Below the pieces are notes generated by a model. It saw only the letters and a list, made by a program, of their open reading frames with translations. It searched no databases and had not been told where the DNA came from. DNA of 59,699 bases, from positions 1 through 59,699 of the forward strand of contig QQUG01000018.1 in the NCBI GenBank assembly GCA_008501705.1, in the 5' to 3' direction. Source of the DNA: Flavobacterium sp. GTDB lineage: Bacteria; Bacteroidota; Bacteroidia; Flavobacteriales; Flavobacteriaceae. Made by a program: the position numbers and the translations under genes. Shown here one piece after another: positions 1 through 9,625 of the stretch. The number at the start of each line of letters is the position of its first letter. Position 1 is the first letter of the stretch.

Positions 1-1
1 A

Positions 2-1549
2 GTTTACCTCAACGAACGACCCTTCGAACCTCGTGAAAGAGACGACGCCCTGGTAGGATCTTTCTATGTATTTGCTATGTGGATAGGGTATGGGGTCTAC
101 GCCTTGTACGAGATCCTTAAAGATTATTTAAAACCAAAACTTGCCCTGCCGGTGGTGCTTACGGTCACCATGCTGGCCGCGCCCGTGATCCTGGCAACAC
201 AGAACTGGGACGACCACGATCGCTCAAACAGGTATACAGCTCAATCTATGGGTAAAATGTACCTGGATTCCTGCGACGAAAATGCTATACTGTTCACAAT
301 AGGTGATAACGACACCTTTGCCTTGTGGTATGCACAGAATATTGAAGGTTATAGAAGGGATGTGCGAGTAGTCAATACTAGTTTGTTTCAAACAGACTGG
401 TATATAGACGATATGAAGAAGAAGGCCTGGAGCAGCGATCCCATTCCTTCGCAACTTACACACGACGACTATAAATTTGGCTCCAGGGATTTCCTCTTCT
501 ACCAGGAAACCACACAGGACACTATCGATATTAAAAAATGGATGAACTGGGTTGCCAACGACAGTCCGGCAACCACCTTTGCCCTGGAAAGCGGGCAAAT
601 AGCCAACACATTTCCTTCAAAGATTATTCGGATCCCGGTAGACAAAGAAGCCGTACTTAGAAACGGAATTGTCCCCCAAAAGGATGCCGATCTTATCGTT
701 CCCTATATTGATATTGAACTTAAAGGAGATATTATATACAAGAACCGGATGATGATGCTCGATATCATTGCCAACAATAACTGGGAACGCCCTATCTATT
801 TCAGTGGGGGAAGTTTTGGTGATGACGATTATCTGTGGATGAAGGATTACTTGCAACAGGATGGTGTTGCCTATAAACTAGTGCCCATCTACACTCCTGT
901 GGACAAACGAAATCCGTTCGATATGGGTCGCATCGACACCGAAAAGATGTACGAGGTTGTGATGAGCTGGGACTGGGGAAATAGCGGAAGCCCGGATATC
1001 TATCACGATACCGAAACCAGACGCAACGGCATCACCTACAGAAGCAATTTAGCCCGCCTGGCTGAAACACTTATCAACGAAGGAGAAAATGCAAAAGCCG
1101 AGAAAGTATTAGATCTGGCGATGGAAAAAATGCCGGTCAAGTACTTCGAGTATTATTCCCTTCTGGAACCATACATACTGGGATATTACGAATTGGATAA
1201 ACCCGAAAAAGCCCGTGCTATCTTTGAAGAAGTTTCAAAAAAATATCAGGAAAACCTGGTATTCTATAGTGGGATGAAGGTTACCCGACAATACAATATG
1301 GCCGATGAGATCATTAGCAATATGGAGCGCTATAGAAGTATTGTTGATATTGTTATCGTATATGATACCGAAGAATACGGAAAAGCGGAGGCAACGAAAT
1401 TTAATGATTATCTCAAATTGTTCCGTCATTTTTATTCCGAAAATGAAGGGATAGACCCTGAGAAATTGGAAGATCCTGAAGACAGCACATCTTTGGAACC
1501 TGATAGTACGGTTGCTTCGGAAAGCCCGGAAGAAGGAGCCGGAACATAA
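2..1549 (+). CDS. DUF2723 / glycosyltransferase family 117 protein (C-terminal part, 5' end outside window)
   Basis: The reading frame is open from base 2, so the ATG at 77 in the ORF track is internal and the gene begins before the window. The first residues contain 'NERPFEPRERDDALVGSFY', the hallmark of the DUF2723/TMEM260 family, called GT117 in current bacterial annotation. These are multi-pass inner-membrane proteins proposed to transfer sugar from a lipid carrier. What remains is the last part of the membrane region, about 25 and 20 hydrophobic residues near the start, followed by a soluble C-terminal region with TPR-like helices around residues 325-420. The acidic, Ser/Glu-rich tail ends 3 bases before the next gene, so the two are probably co-transcribed. 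Family assignment is firm; the substrate is unknown. Confidence 0.85.
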   Translation, partial: VYLNERPFEPRERDDALVGSFYVFAMWIGYGVYALYEILKDYLKPKLALPVVLTVTMLAAPVILATQNWDDHDRSNRYTAQSMGKMYLDSCDENAILFTIGDNDTFALWYAQNIEGYRRDVRVVNTSLFQTDWYIDDMKKKAWSSDPIPSQLTHDDYKFGSRDFLFYQETTQDTIDIKKWMNWVANDSPATTFALESGQIANTFPSKIIRIPVDKEAVLRNGIVPQKDADLIVPYIDIELKGDIIYKNRMMMLDIIANNNWERPIYFSGGSFGDDDYLWMKDYLQQDGVAYKLVPIYTPVDKRNPFDMGRIDTEKMYEVVMSWDWGNSGSPDIYHDTETRRNGITYRSNLARLAETLINEGENAKAEKVLDLAMEKMPVKYFEYYSLLEPYILGYYELDKPEKARAIFEEVSKKYQENLVFYSGMKVTRQYNMADEIISNMERYRSIVDIVIVYDTEEYGKAEATKFNDYLKLFRHFYSENEGIDPEKLEDPEDSTSLEPDSTVASESPEEGAGT

Positions 1550-1552
1550 ACT

Positions 1553-2200
1553 ATGAGAACCTGGCTGGTTAAAACACCTTCATTTCTTAAATGGTTGTAT
1601 CCATCTAGAATCTGGTCTCTTCCTCCCGAAGACAGGGTTGTTTATATCACCTTTGATGATGGTCCTATTCCAGACATCACCCCGTGGGTTCTCGATACCT
1701 TAAACGAATACAAGGCTAAGGCTACCTTCTTTTGTATAGGAGACAATGTAAAGAAACACCCGGAACTTTTCAGAAGGATCTTAAGTGAAGGTCACAGTGT
1801 GGGCAACCATACCTACAACCATGTAAACGGCTGGAAAACCTCAACATCTGTTTATATAGAAAACTGTAAGAAAGCAGAGGATGTCTTTCAGGATGTTAGT
1901 AATTTAAGGTTGACTTCTACCAGAAAATTATTTCGGCCACCTTATGGAAAATTGAGTTTCAGGCAGTCTTCAAAACTCCGGAAATTGGGCTATAAGATCG
2001 TGATGTGGGATGTGCTAACTTTCGATTTTCACCCAAAATTCAGGAAAGAGCAATGTCTGCATTTCGCCTTGAAAAATACCGAAGCGGGTAGCGTGATCGT
2101 GTTTCACGATAGCTTGAAAGCAGAACCAAAACTTCGCTATACCTTACCCAAATTACTGGATTTTGCTAGGGCAAACAACTACAAATTAAAAGCACTTTAA
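1553..2200 (+). CDS. polysaccharide deacetylase family protein (NodB domain)
   Basis: A 215-residue carbohydrate esterase 4 (NodB) protein. All the usual motifs are visible: 'TFDDGP' near residue 33 (catalytic base Asp and a metal Asp), 'HSVGNHTYNH' (metal-binding His pair), 'FRPPYG', 'MWDVLTFDF' and 'VIVFHDS' near the end (catalytic His). The family removes acetyl groups from N-acetyl sugars in peptidoglycan, chitin or exopolysaccharide using a divalent metal. No clear signal peptide is seen, although a short hydrophobic stretch exists at the N-terminus. It starts 3 bases after the GT117 gene, and this coupling suggests a shared role in envelope glycans. The substrate cannot be read from sequence. 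Confidence 0.92.
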   Translation: MRTWLVKTPSFLKWLYPSRIWSLPPEDRVVYITFDDGPIPDITPWVLDTLNEYKAKATFFCIGDNVKKHPELFRRILSEGHSVGNHTYNHVNGWKTSTSVYIENCKKAEDVFQDVSNLRLTSTRKLFRPPYGKLSFRQSSKLRKLGYKIVMWDVLTFDFHPKFRKEQCLHFALKNTEAGSVIVFHDSLKAEPKLRYTLPKLLDFARANNYKLKAL

Positions 2201-2297
2201 CCTCTGTGTTGTTTTTTAGGTAGGCAGAACCTACGCCGGATAAATAAGCACAACCTATTTTAAAATCAATTTGGAGCCGGGGACAGGATGGGCTGTA

Positions 2298-3719
2298 CTA
2301 ATTCAAAACCATATTGAATCGTTTTACAGTTGGATCGATATTCTTATTATCGGTTGAGACATAAACTTCGATATAATCATTATTTGCCATTGAAAGTACT
2401 CCCAATAGGTTGAAGTTGCCTTTACTTACTCCGTTTTCAAAGGTCTGTTCCGAAACGATTGAAGGAATCATACTTCCATTCTTATAAATAATAAGTGAGT
2501 ATACATTTCGCGAACCATTACTGGAACGTTCCACTGTTGCTGAACACGAAACGGTAAAGTTCCTTGGCTTTAGGCCTGTATATTTAATTCTGTTATTAGT
2601 TCCACCATCGTCGTCCATTCTAAAAAATTCACCAGCTGTAGTCGTACCCTCCATCTTTACGGGAACATTATTGGTAATCACATCGGTGGTCACATTGTTT
2701 TCGGCACTAAAATAAATATAGCCTGTTGCAACCTTATCAGTTTCTTCCGGAATTCAGGGGCAATTTACGGTCCAGTTATTAGTAAAATTATATCCTGTAT
2801 ATGGCGAATTGCCAAGGATGTAAGTTCCACCTCCCGAAAAAACAACACTTTCAAGTACAGCATCATCACTAATTGTGGTTATCCCGGTAACGTCTATTGC
2901 GGCAGTAGCTCCTACCACATTTGAGAATCCACTCACTTTTTCAATGAGCGCAAAGGTTCCGGTAAAAGTTTCGTAAACACCTCCGTTGTTGGATAACCAA
3001 CCTAAATTGTTTAAGAGCAGATCGTTAATGTTGGTATAGGTGATCCCCGCAGAATTACCAGAAAATTGCAGAATATTCATAAAAACAAGGTTGTACCCTT
3101 GTATACTACCAATCGAACCGGAATTTGCAATAATCATACTCTGGATCACCAGATTCTCGGTTCCGGAGATATCATTGAGGTTAAAGATAGTCCCACCTGG
3201 CGCTGTTAGCGTTAAATTTCGAAGGCTACCTCCAGTACTACCTGTAAAAATAGTCCCTCCGGCAGACATTAGGATGTCCTCATTAGAATCAAGCCCGATC
3301 ACATATGCTCCATTAAGTTCAATAGGATTTGAAAGGGAGACAAGGCCATTAATTTCGTATAACACATTTGTATCGAGCGTGATCTTTCCAGATGCCGGAG
3401 CAGGAAAATCGGCCTCACTTTTTACAAGTACGTAATTATCCCTGGTCTTGCCAGATCCTATTTTTATCCATGATGTACTTGTAGTATCATAATAGTAAAA
3501 TGCATCTTCATCGGTATCATAAACAAATAGTCCTTCCGCAGGATTGAGGATTGCCGTCCTTTGCACAGTTGTGAGCCTGGGGGTGAGCATACCTTTGTCC
3601 GTGGAAGTGATATCAACTGCGGACGATGCATCAGGTGCTGTCGTACCGATCCCAACCTGAGCGTTCATACTGAAAAACGAAAAAAATAAAAATGAAATTA
3701 ATATAGATTTGGGGCTCAT
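2298..3719 (-). pseudogene. secreted 'VGIG' family protein interrupted by an in-frame TGA
   Basis: The track shows two minus-strand ORFs, 2754..3719 (321 aa) and 2298..2693 (131 aa). They are in the same frame, separated by one TGA at 2756-2754 and 20 further sense codons (reading 'IPEETDKVATGYIYFSAENN') before the apparent GTG start. Read through, the product would be about 473 residues. The N-terminus has a signal peptide (MSPKSILISFLFFSFFSMNA) and then 'QVGIGTTAPDASSAVDI', a start typical of secreted Bacteroidota proteins, followed by a beta-rich region. The C-terminal piece resembles the beta-sandwich ends of such proteins. A GGA-to-TGA change would restore a natural 'CP-G-IPEE' join. It is most likely a recent nonsense mutation or a sequencing error; programmed recoding is possible but unsupported. 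Confidence 0.75.
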
Positions 3720-3895
3720 GGGTCTGGGGTATAATTTGTTAAAATATTTTTCGGCAAACTAATCGAAAAACTCCTGTAAAACGGCAAAATATTGAATTAC
3801 ACCGATATAATAGGTGTTTTATCGCACTTTTTTTACTATTAGTACGAATAAACTTACATTTTAAGTAAATAATGGGAGGCTAGTTAGGATAAAGT

Positions 3896-4192
3896 TTAAA
3901 CAAATTCTTTTACTAGTCCGATAAGGGTATTGGCGTCCTGTTCTCCACTCTGTCGCCATTTCATCTCTCCATTCTTATAGATCATAAGGGTAGGGAGTCC
4001 TTTTACACGTAAGGCTTCGGCTAGTTCGGAGTTCTTTTCAACATCGATCTTGATCACCCGTGCTTTATCACCTAGTGCCGCGGCAACATCGCGTAAGACC
4101 GCGTGCATTTCCTTGCAGGCATCATCCCATTCGGTATAGAAATCTAATAAAACAGGGACATTGGTCTCTATTAATTCTCCAAACTTAGACAT
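3896..4192 (-). CDS. thioredoxin-like protein with only the second active-site cysteine
   Basis: A 98-residue single-domain thioredoxin fold, near the usual length. The core 'VLLDFYTEW', the 'KIDVEKNSELAEALRVKGLPTLMIYKNG' stretch with the cis-Pro loop ('LPT'), and the C-terminal helix all match thioredoxin. The active site reads 'WDDACKEM' where WCGPCK is expected, so the first, nucleophilic cysteine is missing and only the resolving cysteine remains. It therefore cannot carry out standard dithiol-disulfide exchange. It could act as a monothiol partner, a chaperone or a binding module. No signal peptide is seen, so it is probably cytoplasmic. It lies alone, 45 bases downstream of the metallophosphoesterase gene on the same strand, and may share its transcript. 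Confidence 0.88.
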   Translation of the reverse strand: MSKFGELIETNVPVLLDFYTEWDDACKEMHAVLRDVAAALGDKARVIKIDVEKNSELAEALRVKGLPTLMIYKNGEMKWRQSGEQDANTLIGLVKEFV

Positions 4193-4237
4193 AGCTCTTG
4201 AAGTATTAGTTGATACAAATATAACATTTCCCGAGAA

Positions 4238-5470
4238 TTAAGCGGTACGGGCGCGTTTTTTAAGCTCGATGACACTTACCTCCGGCCAGATTCCTACACG
4301 ACCCGGATAGCCAATAAATCCGAAGCCGCGATTCACATTGATAAACCTCCCCAGTTCCTCGTAGATCCCAGCCCAGTTTTCATAGCGGTATTTTACCGGG
4401 CTCCATTTAATTAGGCCCGGAATCTCTATCCCAAACTGCATGCCGTGGGTATGTCCGCTAAGGGTTAAATGAAAATGTCTCTCATCTGTTTTAACCTGCT
4501 CCTGCCAGTGCGAGGGATCATGACTCATAAGTATCTTGAATTCATGATCTTCAACACCCTCACAGGCTTTGTCCAGATCTCCTGCTTTTTTAAATCCTCC
4601 GGCTCCCCAGTTTTCAACTCCTACTAATTTAATACGCTCGCCATCGCGTTCCAGGGTACGGTTTTCATTGAGTAAAAGATCCCAGCCCATTTCCTTCTGA
4701 AGGTTTATCAGGTCTTCAAGATTCTTCCTTTTAGCCTCTTGTGATCTCCAGTCCACATAATCTCCGTAATCGTGATTCCCCAGCACCGAATACACCCCAT
4801 CCTTCGCCCTCAATTTGGCGAACATATCTTTCCACGCATCCATCTCCACTGCCATATTATTCACGAGGTCGCCCGTAAATAGGATCACATCACTCTCTTG
4901 CTGGTTTACCAGATCGATTCCGTAGGCAGCCTTCTTTTCATTATCGAAACTTCCACTGTGAATATCACTTATCTGTGTGATTCTATACCCATGGAAGGCA
5001 TCGGGCAGATCATCAAACTCCAGGGTATAGCGTAACACCTTATAATTATATTTTCCGCGGTACATACCGTATAGAAGAGAACTAAAAGGAATCGCTGCTA
5101 AACCTAAAGCAATGGCACTTACAAATTTCCGCCGAGAAGGGATGTGGAAGCTGTCATTAATCCCTCCTAACCGGGCAGCACTTCCTACCAGTAGTCGTAC
5201 TACATCCTCCATAAGCATAAATAGCACCAACATCAGTTTTGGGAAGAAAACCGCCACCACAAATCCGAACGTATACATCCGCATTGGGGTCATGGTCCTT
5301 GTTGAATCTCCCGAAGTAACCTGGTATATAAATAAAAATAGAAGCGTAACCGAGATAGCAATATAGACTGCCGAGAACCAATTATTCTTAGTAAATGTTC
5401 TAAATGCCTGAAACGCATATATATCGATAAGGATGTAAATAGCTATAAAGATGATCCAGCGCAGTATCAT
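4238..5470 (-). CDS. membrane-anchored metallophosphoesterase
   Basis: A 410-residue calcineurin-like phosphoesterase of the YkuE/YaeI-like type. The N-terminal 145 residues hold about four hydrophobic segments. The catalytic domain follows with 'SDIHSG' (D-x-H), 'GDLVNN' (GD), 'GNHDYGD' (GNHD), 'SHDPSHW' and 'SGHTHGMQFG' (GHTH), which supply the two-metal site. Related proteins hydrolyse phosphodiester or lipid-linked phosphate at the inner membrane; some act on UDP-sugar lipids. 'SRRKF' just before the third hydrophobic stretch looks like a twin-arginine pattern but is internal. The physiological substrate is unknown. The start at 5470 is the first in frame and gives a typical N-terminal helix. 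Confidence 0.93.
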   Translation of the reverse strand: MILRWIIFIAIYILIDIYAFQAFRTFTKNNWFSAVYIAISVTLLFLFIYQVTSGDSTRTMTPMRMYTFGFVVAVFFPKLMLVLFMLMEDVVRLLVGSAARLGGINDSFHIPSRRKFVSAIALGLAAIPFSSLLYGMYRGKYNYKVLRYTLEFDDLPDAFHGYRITQISDIHSGSFDNEKKAAYGIDLVNQQESDVILFTGDLVNNMAVEMDAWKDMFAKLRAKDGVYSVLGNHDYGDYVDWRSQEAKRKNLEDLINLQKEMGWDLLLNENRTLERDGERIKLVGVENWGAGGFKKAGDLDKACEGVEDHEFKILMSHDPSHWQEQVKTDERHFHLTLSGHTHGMQFGIEIPGLIKWSPVKYRYENWAGIYEELGRFINVNRGFGFIGYPGRVGIWPEVSVIELKKRARTA

Positions 5471-5571
5471 AAATTTTTCTTAGGGTTTAAAGATAAAGCC
5501 ATTAGCAAAACAGGGGTAATTCTTCACTTTTTTTTAACGTGAATTCGTATCTTTTCAGCATATTAATCTGC

Positions 5572-8499
5572 ATGCGATCCATACCAACCATCCTTTCGCT
5601 TTGTTTTCTTTGCTTTAGTTGCAATACTTCCGAAAATTTTACATCTGCCCAAAAGGATGGTCCTCTTATTAATTTTGTAAATCCCTTTATCGGTACCGGA
5701 GGCCACGGACACACCTACCCGGGTGCTACCTTACCCTTTGGGATGATGCAGCTAAGTCCGGATACCCGTCTCGATGGCTGGGACGGCTGCAGTGGTTATC
5801 ATTACAGCGATAATTATATCTATGGATTTTCCCATACACATCTCAGTGGTACCGGGGTAAGTGATTATGGAGATATCTTGCTCATGCCAACCAACGAAGC
5901 GATATTCTATAACGGCGCTAACGGGACCAAAGGCTACCGGGCACACTTCTCCCACGAAAACGAAACAGCTTCACCAGGCTTCTATAGTGTGCATTTAGAT
6001 TCTACCGAAATTGATGTAGAGCTCACAGTTTCGAAGCGATCGGGCATGCATCGCTATCGATTTCCTTCGGCGGAGGATCAATTTATAATTCTCGACTTGG
6101 AACATCGCGACAAATTGCTAGATTATGATATCGAGTTCTTTTCAGACTATGAAATTAACGGATATAGATTTTCCCAGGCATGGGCGACCGATCAACGTTT
6201 GTATTTCCACATCAGATTTTCGCACCGCATCAAGAACTTCGTAATTGATTCGATTCGCGGAGGAAGTGGTTCAAAAGCAGCACTACTATTCGACAACCCA
6301 AATAACGAACCCCTTGTTGTCTCAATAGGGATCTCGGCAGTAGACGAGATGGGTGCGCGAAATAATCTTGAAACCGAAATAGGTTCAAAATCCTTCGATC
6401 TCGTAAAAAAAGAAGCACAAAATCTCTGGGAAAAGCAGCTTGAAAAAATAATTATCGAATCTCCAGATACGAATTACAAAACCGATTTCTATACGGCGCT
6501 TTACCATACCATGCTTGCACCAAACCTATACCAGGATGCAGATGGACGCTATCGCGGAATGGATATGGATATCCACCAAACAAATTCATTCGATTATTAC
6601 ACGGTCTTCTCCCTATGGGATACCTATCGCGCAGCTCATCCCTTGTATACCATTATAGAACAAGAACGTTCTAACGATTTTATAAACACCTTTCTCGCAA
6701 AATATGACGAAGGCGGAATCATGCCAATCTGGGATCTGTCTGCAAATTATACTGGTTGTATGATCGGCTACCATGCCGTGCCGGTAATAGCCGATGCCTA
6801 TCTCAAGGGAATTCGGGACTACGATTCCGATAAAGCACTTAATGCCATGATCCATAGTGCCACAAGAGACCATTTAGGGTTGGAATCGTACAAGAAATAC
6901 GGCTATATCCCGGTGGAAGAAGAAAGCGAGTCGGTGTCTAAAACGCTGGAATATGCATACGACGACTGGACCATCGCAAAAATGGCCGGGGAAATGGGGA
7001 AAAAAGATATCTATAGATCGTTCATTCAGAGAGCGCAAAACTATAAGAACAGTTTCGATCCCGGATCGAAATTTATGCGTGGACGATTTAGAAATACCTG
7101 GTTCGGACCGTTCGATCCGTATGAGGTGAATTTCAATTATACCGAAGCCAACGCCTGGCAATACAGCCTATATGCACCGCAGGATATCAATGGATTAATG
7201 GAGCTCATGGGTGGAAAAGATGCTTTTAAACAGCATCTGGATGCCCTTTTCACCGCCAGATCTGAAACCTCCGGGAGGGATCAGGCCGATATTACAGGAC
7301 TAATTGGTCAATATGCGCATGGTAATGAACCGAGTCATCATATGGCCTACTTATACAATTTTGTAAATAAACCTTATAAAACTCAATCTCTGGTTCACCA
7401 AATACTCACCCAATTGTACACCAGTTCCCCGGACGGGATCAGTGGGAACGAAGATTGCGGACAAATGAGCGCCTGGTATATTTTCAGCTCTCTTGGTTTT
7501 TATCCGGTGACGCCAGCCAGCAACCAATATATAATTGGCACTCCTCTCTTTCCAAAAGCCACCATAAACCTGGAATCAGGCAAACAATTTACGGTGATTG
7601 CAAATTTTATTTCTGAAAAGAATAAATTTATCGCTTCTGCCAAACTCAATGGAAAACCTCTGCATCGAACCTATATCCGGCATGACGAAATAATGAATGG
7701 CGGTACGCTGGTATTTGAAATGACCAGTACCCCTTCTAATTGGGGAACTACGGATGCAGCTTCACCAGTTTCCGAAATTACCGATCATCTCATAACTCCC
7801 GCACCTTTTATTGCTGAAGGGAAAGTCGCTTTTAAAGACAGTACTGTCGTAAAGCTAGGTGTAGCCAACAAAAGCGCTAAGATCTTTTATAGTATAAATG
7901 ATTCTGAATTTACTTTGTACAAAGCGCCGATCGTACTTATGGATGAAAGTGTGCTGAAAACCTATGCCGAAACTTCGGCAGGATCCAGTGTTGTTTTGAA
8001 CACCCGCTTCTACAAGATAGATCCGGAAGTGAGTATTAACCTTGAAACCAAATATGCCAACCAATATAATGCAGGTGGTAACGACGCCCTGATCGACGGT
8101 ATTTACGGAACAAAAGACTTTAGGACAGGCGCCTGGCAAGGTTATCAGGACACCGATGTAATTGCAGTGATCGATCTGGGAAAAGTAAAACCTTTCGATA
8201 CTGTTTCGGTGAATTTCCTTCAGGATCAAAAAAGTTGGATTTTCTTTCCAACCGAAGTAATATGCTATGTTTCGGATAATCCGCGTAACTTCTACAAGAA
8301 TTTACCTCCCCAAAAGATCGATACAGTGGCTCCTTCCGAAGAAAAAGAAATAAAGAACATACAATTTAATATGGGAGGTTATAGTGCCAGGTATATTAAA
8401 ATTGTAGCCAGGAATCTGGGAGATCTTCCCAGATGGCACCTGGGCTACGAACACGATGGAAAGGCATGGATCTTCGTAGATGAAATAGCAATTAAATAA
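5572..8499 (+). CDS. GH92 family alpha-mannosidase, lipoprotein, with C-terminal carbohydrate-binding region
   Basis: The ORF opens at a GTG (5539), but the ATG at 5572 gives a clean lipoprotein signal ('MRSIPTILSLCFLCFSC'), so I chose it. The mature protein begins with 'INFVNPFIGTGGHGHTYPGA', the GH92 signature. Later GH92 motifs include 'GNEPSHHMAYLYNF', with the proposed general-acid Glu, and 'NEDCGQMSAWYIFSSLGFYP'. GH92 enzymes are calcium-dependent exo-acting alpha-mannosidases that trim mannose from N-glycans or yeast mannan. After the catalytic part, around residues 760-830, lies a chitobiase-type C-terminal beta-sandwich, and the last 150 residues resemble an F5/8 type C (discoidin-like) module. 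The protein is probably surface-exposed or periplasmic. The glycosylasparaginase gene follows after 6 bases. Linkage specificity is not readable. Confidence 0.95.
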   Translation: MRSIPTILSLCFLCFSCNTSENFTSAQKDGPLINFVNPFIGTGGHGHTYPGATLPFGMMQLSPDTRLDGWDGCSGYHYSDNYIYGFSHTHLSGTGVSDYGDILLMPTNEAIFYNGANGTKGYRAHFSHENETASPGFYSVHLDSTEIDVELTVSKRSGMHRYRFPSAEDQFIILDLEHRDKLLDYDIEFFSDYEINGYRFSQAWATDQRLYFHIRFSHRIKNFVIDSIRGGSGSKAALLFDNPNNEPLVVSIGISAVDEMGARNNLETEIGSKSFDLVKKEAQNLWEKQLEKIIIESPDTNYKTDFYTALYHTMLAPNLYQDADGRYRGMDMDIHQTNSFDYYTVFSLWDTYRAAHPLYTIIEQERSNDFINTFLAKYDEGGIMPIWDLSANYTGCMIGYHAVPVIADAYLKGIRDYDSDKALNAMIHSATRDHLGLESYKKYGYIPVEEESESVSKTLEYAYDDWTIAKMAGEMGKKDIYRSFIQRAQNYKNSFDPGSKFMRGRFRNTWFGPFDPYEVNFNYTEANAWQYSLYAPQDINGLMELMGGKDAFKQHLDALFTARSETSGRDQADITGLIGQYAHGNEPSHHMAYLYNFVNKPYKTQSLVHQILTQLYTSSPDGISGNEDCGQMSAWYIFSSLGFYPVTPASNQYIIGTPLFPKATINLESGKQFTVIANFISEKNKFIASAKLNGKPLHRTYIRHDEIMNGGTLVFEMTSTPSNWGTTDAASPVSEITDHLITPAPFIAEGKVAFKDSTVVKLGVANKSAKIFYSINDSEFTLYKAPIVLMDESVLKTYAETSAGSSVVLNTRFYKIDPEVSINLETKYANQYNAGGNDALIDGIYGTKDFRTGAWQGYQDTDVIAVIDLGKVKPFDTVSVNFLQDQKSWIFFPTEVICYVSDNPRNFYKNLPPQKIDTVAPSEEKEIKNIQFNMGGYSARYIKIVARNLGDLPRWHLGYEHDGKAWIFVDEIAIK

Positions 8500-8505
8500 T
8501 TAAAA

Positions 8506-9510
8506 ATGAAAAGACGAAAGTTTATTCAGAGTGCCTCCCTATCCGGATTAGGTGTGGTAGCCGCAAGTGCAGTAATAAGTTGTGGGGAGACCCAAACAAA
8601 TTCAGAAGGAAAACCAGCACAAACTGAAAATAAAGGTACTTTTCCTGTAGTTGTAGCCACCTGGAATGTGAATAACGCAACTGCAAAGGCCTGGGAGGAG
8701 CTACAGCAGGGTAAAAGTTCGCTGGATGCCATTGAGGCGGGTTGTATGGTGGAAGAGGCGAATGCAGATGGACAATCGGTAGGAATAGGCGGGCTGCCGG
8801 ACCGGGATGGGAATGTGACGCTAGACGCCTGTATTATGAACAAAGATGGTGATTACGGTGCCGTGGTATATCTTCAAAATATAAAACATCCTATTTCTGT
8901 TGCCAGGAAAGTGATGGAGGATACGCCCCATGTTATACTAGCCGGGAAAGGAGCAGAAAAGTTTGCATTGGAATCCGGTTTCAAACCCGAAGATCTGCTT
9001 ACAGAAAAATCACGAGCAGATTGGGAAAAATGGAAAGAAAAATCGGAATATAAGCCCATCATCAATATCGAAAATCACGATACCATCGGGATGCTGGCCA
9101 TTGATAGTAAGGGAGATATTGCAGGCGGATGTACCACCAGTGGTTTGGCGTATAAAATGGCCGGGCGTGTGGGCGACTCGCCCATCATAGGATCCGGGTT
9201 ATTTATAGATAATGAAGTAGGTGGCGCAACAGCGACAGGATTAGGAGAAGCCGTGTTAAAAACAGTTGGCAGTTTCCTTATCGTGGAATTAATGCGACAA
9301 GGGAAATCACCTCAGGAGGCTTGCGAAGAAGCTATTGGCCGAATAGTAGCAAAGAATAAAAATATTGCAGACTTCCAGGTAGGTTTCATCGCAGTAAATA
9401 AACTAGGTGAGACCGGAGCATACGCCATCCATGACGGCTTTTGGGTAACGCGTTATCAGGAGGATAAAAACGAGAATATCCCATCCGAATTCTATAATAA
9501 GAGATCCTGA
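8506..9510 (+). CDS. N4-(beta-N-acetylglucosaminyl)-L-asparaginase (glycosylasparaginase)
   Basis: A 334-residue Ntn-hydrolase that cleaves the GlcNAc-Asn bond left at the end of N-glycoprotein breakdown, giving aspartate and the amino-sugar. The autocatalytic site reads 'HDTIGMLAID' with Thr193 as the new N-terminal nucleophile; 'HDTIGM' is the signature that separates this family from plain isoaspartyl peptidases. Supporting motifs are 'GGCTTSGLAYK' and 'RVGDSPIIGSGLFID'. The N-terminus carries an 'RRKFIQ' twin-arginine-like motif and ends in 'AVISC', so export by Tat and lipid anchoring is likely. The gene sits 6 bases after the GH92 gene, and the pair plausibly forms an N-glycan degrading unit. 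A terminator-like hairpin lies 160 bases downstream. Confidence 0.94.
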   Translation: MKRRKFIQSASLSGLGVVAASAVISCGETQTNSEGKPAQTENKGTFPVVVATWNVNNATAKAWEELQQGKSSLDAIEAGCMVEEANADGQSVGIGGLPDRDGNVTLDACIMNKDGDYGAVVYLQNIKHPISVARKVMEDTPHVILAGKGAEKFALESGFKPEDLLTEKSRADWEKWKEKSEYKPIINIENHDTIGMLAIDSKGDIAGGCTTSGLAYKMAGRVGDSPIIGSGLFIDNEVGGATATGLGEAVLKTVGSFLIVELMRQGKSPQEACEEAIGRIVAKNKNIADFQVGFIAVNKLGETGAYAIHDGFWVTRYQEDKNENIPSEFYNKRS

Positions 9511-9611
9511 TAAAGTTAAAATTCTACATTTCAATAGGTTAGCCAGACTGAACTAGCAAAGAATTGTTTCAGATAATTCCTACAAGAAATGGCGATGACA
9601 AATTTTTTTTG

Positions 9612-9619
9612 TAATTTTG
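9612..9619 (+). promoter_or_regulatory. Bacteroidota -7 promoter element (TAATTTTG)
   Basis: TAATTTTG matches the TAnnTTTG consensus. No well-spaced -33 TTG is seen. It precedes an ORF-free stretch that ends in a hairpin terminator, so it may drive a small RNA. Confidence 0.45.
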
Positions 9620-9625
9620 CACTAC

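Noticed and set aside
2754-2756. Selenocysteine or other recoding at the in-frame TGA
   Set aside because: No SECIS-like stem is evident after the TGA and no Cys/Sec function is expected there; a mutation or read error is simpler.
3040-3435. 131-aa ORF antisense to the VGIG pseudogene
   Set aside because: Shadow of the coding frame on the opposite strand, with no independent support.
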